Origin: an uncultured Bacteroidales bacterium
Lineage (GTDB): Bacteria > Bacteroidota > Bacteroidia > Bacteroidales > Tenuifilaceae
Direction: 5' to 3'
Length of the DNA: 64,000 bases
NCBI GenBank assembly: GCA_937926785.1
Contig: CALBBQ010000006.1
Location: 1 to 64,000 of the forward strand
Part shown: positions 60,449-64,000 of the stretch, piece by piece
Position numbering within the stretch: the stretch's first letter is position 1
Layout of the letters: each line of letters begins with the position of its first letter
Position numbers and translations under genes: made by a program
The notes under the pieces: generated by a model
What the model was told of the DNA's origin: nothing
The model's input: only the letters and a program-made list of their open reading frames with translations
Database searches by the model: none

Positions 60449-63154
60449 ATGAAACGGGTAGTTGTATCTATAGTAGTTCTCTCTGTTGCTATCATTTCAA
60501 TTTCCATGCTTTTCTTCTTTTGGCTTCAAAAGCAGGATATCCGCCAGTATAAGCCCTACGATGCTGTCCCCGAAAATGTCATCATCTCTGTAAATATTGA
60601 GAATTTTGAAAAATTCAACAGTTCGCTGAAAGCCAACCAAACCTGGCAGAGCATAAAGAGCATGGGGATGCTGAAAAATTTTAGCACTACCATTTCCTTT
60701 ATCGACAGCCTTAGCCAGTCGGAGTCCTTGGTCCGCTCGTTTATACTCGATAGGCCCATTTCAATATCCTTCATAAATATCCCGAACCAGAATAAAACCG
60801 AAGTGCTATACTCCCTGGAGTTTCCGAAAGGAAAAAACAAATCCGACCTTTTTGAACTTATCAAGCTGCAAAGCATTGGTTTAGGACAGGTTAGCGAAGA
60901 GTTTATCGATGGAACCCCATGTTTAGTCCTAAAAATGGGAGTTAGCGCTAAGCCAGCTTCATACTTCTTTGTTAAATCGGCGAATTTGCTGCTGGTAGGA
61001 ACCTGCAAGCAGGTTGTTGAAATGGCAATCAACAAGCTGAACCAAAAATCACCAAAAAAAGAGGAAAGTGTTTTCCAATCGCTTGTTCTTACCTCGGCCA
61101 AAGGGGTCGATGCAAATGTCCTGGTAAATACTTCTGAACTTGCAAAAATTACCGCTACCAACCAGAACTCCAGTATTCTGAAAGGGATTGCCGAATGGAT
61201 GGGATTGGATGTTCAAATTGCCGGAGAAAAGATTCTGGCAAACGGGCTTATCCTAACATCTCAATCGGGCAACGACTTTTACCACCTGCTTACCCGTCAA
61301 AAACCGGTTCCGCTCACGCTTAACCAGTATATGCCCGTAAATACAAACTTTTTTGTCTGGTATGGGATTTCGGATATTATCCTTTTTGTTGATGATTACC
61401 GTGATTATATGGATCATCTGGGGTTAACCCAGCCCTTTAATAAAACCCTAAACGAGTTCGCAGCCATTACCCAAACGCAGCTCGACGATTTTTTAAAGCA
61501 AAACCTTGGCAACGAGGTTGCTGTTGTTAACACCACGTTGACTGACGACAAGGCTGAGTGGTTCATTCTGTTGAAGGTTAATAGCGGTTCGGCAGCCATG
61601 CAGCTTTTTGAGAAGGCTAATGCCGATGGCGAAACCGTTTCAACGGTTTTTAAGCCCGATAACCAAAGCTCTTTCACCATCATCAGTAATCCGGTGAAAA
61701 CAATATTTCCTGCATTGCTGGGTAACCACTTCCTGCTGGCTAACGATTCGTACATCGCCCAAATCGATAATATTTTGGTGCTGGGGTCAAGCGTTGAATC
61801 GCTCAAACTTTTTGCCGAAAACTATACCAGGAACAATACGCTTGCAAAGGGGGCAGCATTTGAGAAAACACTTAAATCAATATCTTCTACATCGAACCTG
61901 GTATTCTTTAGCGCCGGATTTAACACCCCGGCATTCAATCAGCTGAACCTGCAGGGTAAGCAGGTTAATCTGAGCTCAGTAATTAGCAAACCAACCCCCA
62001 TAGTTTGGCAAGTGGTGGGCGGCACGCCTAAACTCTTTGCCATGCTCTCCATCTCCGAAACCAATGTTAGTAAACAATTGGCTGAAGCACCAAAATCGGC
62101 TGTATGGCTCTGCAGGTTAAACTCCGAGCCATCGGGTAGGCCTCACCTGGTTAAGAATCATGTCACCGGCGAAAATGAAATTCTTGTTCAGGATACCGAA
62201 AATCTCATATACCTAATCAACAGCAAAGGGCATATTTTATGGCAGCGAAAGGTTGATTCCCCCATACTTGGTGATGTTGTTCAGGTTGACCTGTTTCGTA
62301 ACCGTAAGCTTCAAATGGCCTTTGCCACCTCCAAATGGATTTATGTTATTGATAGAAATGGCAAGGACGTGGAAAGCTTTCCCGTTTCGCCCCAAGCCGA
62401 TATTGTCACACCTCTCTCGATTTTTGACTACGACCACAATAAAAATTACCGCTTCGTAGTGGCTGCCTCAAACAGAACGATATACTGCTTCGACTCCAAC
62501 GGAAAACCTGTTAAGGGATGGACAAACTTTAAAACCGAAACCCCGGTTACTAGCAGAATTGGTTTAGCCCAGGTTGGAGGGAACGACTACCTGGTGGTTT
62601 TTGACAAAAACCGGCCCTACCTCCTAAACCGAAGGGGTGAGGAGCGAGTAAAGATTCTCTCACACTTCTGCAAGGCAAACAACGCAGAGTACTACCTAAC
62701 AGCCGATTCAAAAGGGCAAAAACACATCATAACCACCGATACCCTGGGCGTAATAAAGAAATTATACTTCGATGGTACAACCCGGGAGCTCACCCTAAAA
62801 CCCTATTCGTCCGACCACACTTTCCGCTGTATTACAGCGGAAGAAGCTACCCTTTACCTATACATGGAATCCAACACCCTATACCAGTACAACCCAAAGG
62901 GCGACTTACTAAATGTGGCCATACTGAACAACGGAGTTTTTTCCGAAGGCCTGCTTCAGCCCATCAGAGTTGGAGGCAACACCTACCTGTTCGCATCGGC
63001 AAACGATCAGCTGCTTGCCTACAACTTGAAACTACAGCCGATAAAGCAGCTCAATAGCCCCGGAACCATTCCATTGATAGTAGTAAACGAAAAAGAAAAA
63101 CATCTGGTAACCCTATCAAAAGAGTATGGCGTTGTTTGCTTTGCCATGAAATAA
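60449..63154 (+). CDS. Membrane-anchored DUF3352-like protein with C-terminal propeller-like half
   Basis: This 901-residue protein has one N-terminal membrane anchor (VVSIVVLSVAIISISMLFFF) and no cleavage site, so it is held in the inner membrane facing the periplasm. Residues about 35-560 resemble the DUF3352 pattern (AVPENVIISVNIENFEKFN, DRPISISFINIP, LPANVNFF-like MPVNTNFFVWYG, and NLVFFSAGFNTP). Residues about 570-901 have repeated short beta blocks with an N-G-K turn (LINSKGHILWQRKV, VIDRNGKDVESF, CFDSNGKPVKGW, QYNPKGDLLNVA), as in PQQ/FG-GAP type beta-propellers. Substrate and partners are unknown. It may be co-transcribed with the small DUF4834 gene, though that has its own promoter-like element. 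Confidence 0.78.
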   Translation: MKRVVVSIVVLSVAIISISMLFFFWLQKQDIRQYKPYDAVPENVIISVNIENFEKFNSSLKANQTWQSIKSMGMLKNFSTTISFIDSLSQSESLVRSFILDRPISISFINIPNQNKTEVLYSLEFPKGKNKSDLFELIKLQSIGLGQVSEEFIDGTPCLVLKMGVSAKPASYFFVKSANLLLVGTCKQVVEMAINKLNQKSPKKEESVFQSLVLTSAKGVDANVLVNTSELAKITATNQNSSILKGIAEWMGLDVQIAGEKILANGLILTSQSGNDFYHLLTRQKPVPLTLNQYMPVNTNFFVWYGISDIILFVDDYRDYMDHLGLTQPFNKTLNEFAAITQTQLDDFLKQNLGNEVAVVNTTLTDDKAEWFILLKVNSGSAAMQLFEKANADGETVSTVFKPDNQSSFTIISNPVKTIFPALLGNHFLLANDSYIAQIDNILVLGSSVESLKLFAENYTRNNTLAKGAAFEKTLKSISSTSNLVFFSAGFNTPAFNQLNLQGKQVNLSSVISKPTPIVWQVVGGTPKLFAMLSISETNVSKQLAEAPKSAVWLCRLNSEPSGRPHLVKNHVTGENEILVQDTENLIYLINSKGHILWQRKVDSPILGDVVQVDLFRNRKLQMAFATSKWIYVIDRNGKDVESFPVSPQADIVTPLSIFDYDHNKNYRFVVAASNRTIYCFDSNGKPVKGWTNFKTETPVTSRIGLAQVGGNDYLVVFDKNRPYLLNRRGEERVKILSHFCKANNAEYYLTADSKGQKHIITTDTLGVIKKLYFDGTTRELTLKPYSSDHTFRCITAEEATLYLYMESNTLYQYNPKGDLLNVAILNNGVFSEGLLQPIRVGGNTYLFASANDQLLAYNLKLQPIKQLNSPGTIPLIVVNEKEKHLVTLSKEYGVVCFAMK

Positions 63155-63167
63155 ATAGCTATCTTTG
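63135..63167 (+). promoter_or_regulatory. Candidate promoter of the DUF4834 gene
   Basis: TATCTTTG (63160-63167) matches TAnnTTTG. TTTG occurs at 63135-63138 (21-nt spacer) and at 63140-63143 (16-nt spacer), bracketing the usual 18-20. Transcription would start near 63174, before the ATG at 63190. Confidence 0.42.
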
Positions 63168-63189
63168 CAAACCGTTTTAAAATAGGCAG

Positions 63190-63426
63190 ATGTCCGCTTT
63201 TCTTACATTTATTTTTTACTTCTTACTCACCCTTTTCTTGCTGGGTTTGATTGGTCGTATTGCCCTTCGTTTATGGCTGCGGCGTTTGTATAAAAAGATG
63301 AACTCGTTTACCGAAAATCATCCTGGCGGATTTGCCGATCAAAGTCAAAATCAACCCAAAAGGGGCAAAAGGAAGATGATCGACAAAAACGAAGGGGAAT
63401 ATATTGATTACGAAGAGATGGATTAA
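63190..63426 (+). CDS. DUF4834-type small membrane protein
   Basis: This 78-residue protein has one membrane segment (FLTFIFYFLLTLFLLGLIGRIALRLW) followed by a basic helix (LRRLYKKMNSF) and a short polar tail ending in GEYIDYEEMD. The layout and the acidic-Tyr ending match the Bacteroidota DUF4834 family, of unknown function. It begins 35 nt after the propeller protein gene and is followed by the ROK kinase gene after 19 nt. Confidence 0.8.
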   Translation: MSAFLTFIFYFLLTLFLLGLIGRIALRLWLRRLYKKMNSFTENHPGGFADQSQNQPKRGKRKMIDKNEGEYIDYEEMD

Positions 63427-63445
63427 CCGCTAAACCAAATGAATC

Positions 63446-64000
63446 ATGGCCGAGGTTGTTGCAGGTATTGATATTGGTGGAACCAACACAGTTATTGGAA
63501 TAGTAAACAGGGGTGGTGATATACTTGCCGAGTGTACTTTCCCAACCCGATGCCAATCCACTTTCGATGCATTCGTAAAAACCCTAACCGGAGAGATAGA
63601 GCGCTTGCTCATGGAACTTGGGCATGAGCATAAGTTGGTTGGCGTGGGCGTGGGCTCGCCAAATGGTTCGTATCACCTTGGTGCCATTGTTGATGCCCCA
63701 AATCTTGAGTGGAAAGGGATTCTACCACTGTGTAAAGAGATAACCAATCAAACCGCTGTTCCCAGCGTGGTTACCAACGATGCCAATGCTGCTGCCCTGG
63801 GCGAAATGCTTTTTGGTGCCGCCAAAGGGATGAAAAACTTTGTTGTCATTACCCTTGGAACCGGTTTAGGAAGCGGCATTGTGGTTGACGGCAAACTGGT
63901 GGTGGGCCACGAAGGTTTTGCCGGTGAGTTTGGTCATGTAGTTGCAAAAGCAAACGGCCGTCAGTGCGGGTGTGGCAAACGGGGCTGTCTGGAAACCTAC
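63446..64000 (+). CDS. ROK-family sugar kinase/glucokinase, N-terminal part (cut by window end)
   Basis: The first 185 codons are present. The ATP-binding start is VVAGIDIGGTNTVIGIV, followed by VGVGVGSPNG, the catalytic Asp region VVTNDANAAALGEMLFGA, VITLGTGLGSGIVVDG, the substrate His/Glu in GHEGFAGEFGHV and the ROK zinc motif CGCGKRGCLETY at the window edge. It should phosphorylate glucose or a related sugar with ATP. Relatives also include transcriptional regulators, but no helix-turn-helix precedes this start, so a kinase is more likely. The 3' end is outside the window. Confidence 0.92.
   Translation, partial: MAEVVAGIDIGGTNTVIGIVNRGGDILAECTFPTRCQSTFDAFVKTLTGEIERLLMELGHEHKLVGVGVGSPNGSYHLGAIVDAPNLEWKGILPLCKEITNQTAVPSVVTNDANAAALGEMLFGAAKGMKNFVVITLGTGLGSGIVVDGKLVVGHEGFAGEFGHVVAKANGRQCGCGKRGCLETY

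Noticed and set aside
1..64000. tRNA, rRNA, transposase, integrase or att-site repeats
   Set aside because: None recognised by eye on either strand. A tRNA and an Rfam covariance search would be needed to exclude small RNAs.

Overview
The window comes from a member of the Bacteroidota, probably an anaerobic lineage of the class Bacteroidia. The evidence is a type IX secretion (T9SS) PorP/SprF protein next to a giant protein with a gliding-motility-type C-terminal sorting domain, many lipoproteins with Bacteroidota-style lipoboxes, start sites with little Shine-Dalgarno signal, and repeated promoter-like pairs of the Bacteroidota type (TTTG, about 18 nt, TAnnTTTG). A tungsten/molybdenum aldehyde:ferredoxin oxidoreductase family enzyme and a C_GCAxxG_C_C redox protein point to an anaerobic life style. 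No tRNA, rRNA, CRISPR array, transposase or phage gene was seen, and the window reads as ordinary chromosome.

Layout. Positions 160-14657 (minus strand) hold a two-gene unit: a 4532-residue secreted protein with 14 Calx-beta-like repeats, 20 cadherin/Ig-like repeats and a T9SS type B C-terminal domain, then its likely outer-membrane partner PorP/SprF. Positions 15092-22021 (minus) are a tripartite RND efflux operon (TetR, TolC, membrane fusion protein, RND pump) that ends in a small PII-like protein. A strict 31-unit heptanucleotide array lies between the tolC and adaptor genes. Positions 22344-24497 (plus) encode the aldehyde ferredoxin oxidoreductase homologue. Positions 24677-29141 (minus) look like a five-gene operon: Ig-like lipoprotein, MTH1187-type thiamine-binding protein, beta-barrel protein, flavin reductase, RlmN. 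It diverges from a Na+/Ca2+ exchanger gene.

Positions 30636-42397 mix housekeeping and envelope genes: a fatty-acyl-CoA ligase, IspD, a GNAT-like protein, a large unknown exported protein, a STAS/SEC14-like protein, a GroES-like protein, a membrane-anchored Skp/OmpH protein, a glycosyltransferase and a TPR/SpoIIE phosphatase. Positions 42652-45162 are a zinc-type ABC uptake operon (znuA-znuC-znuB). Then come a C_GCAxxG_C_C protein, dihydrolipoyl dehydrogenase, DNA primase, a lipoprotein, an ABCG-like transporter fused in one chain, a YIP1-family protein, an NtrC-type response regulator, a DUF457-type membrane hydrolase, RlmD, an unknown exported protein, a VanZ-like protein, a DUF3352/propeller-like membrane protein, a DUF4834 protein, and the start of a ROK sugar kinase cut by the window edge.

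The most distinctive elements are the giant T9SS adhesin with its alternating two-flavour repeat architecture, the PII-like protein at the end of the RND operon, the heptamer array inside that operon, and the repeat and palindrome structure upstream of the zinc operon. All functional statements rest on reading motifs and family resemblance by eye; no database search was run.
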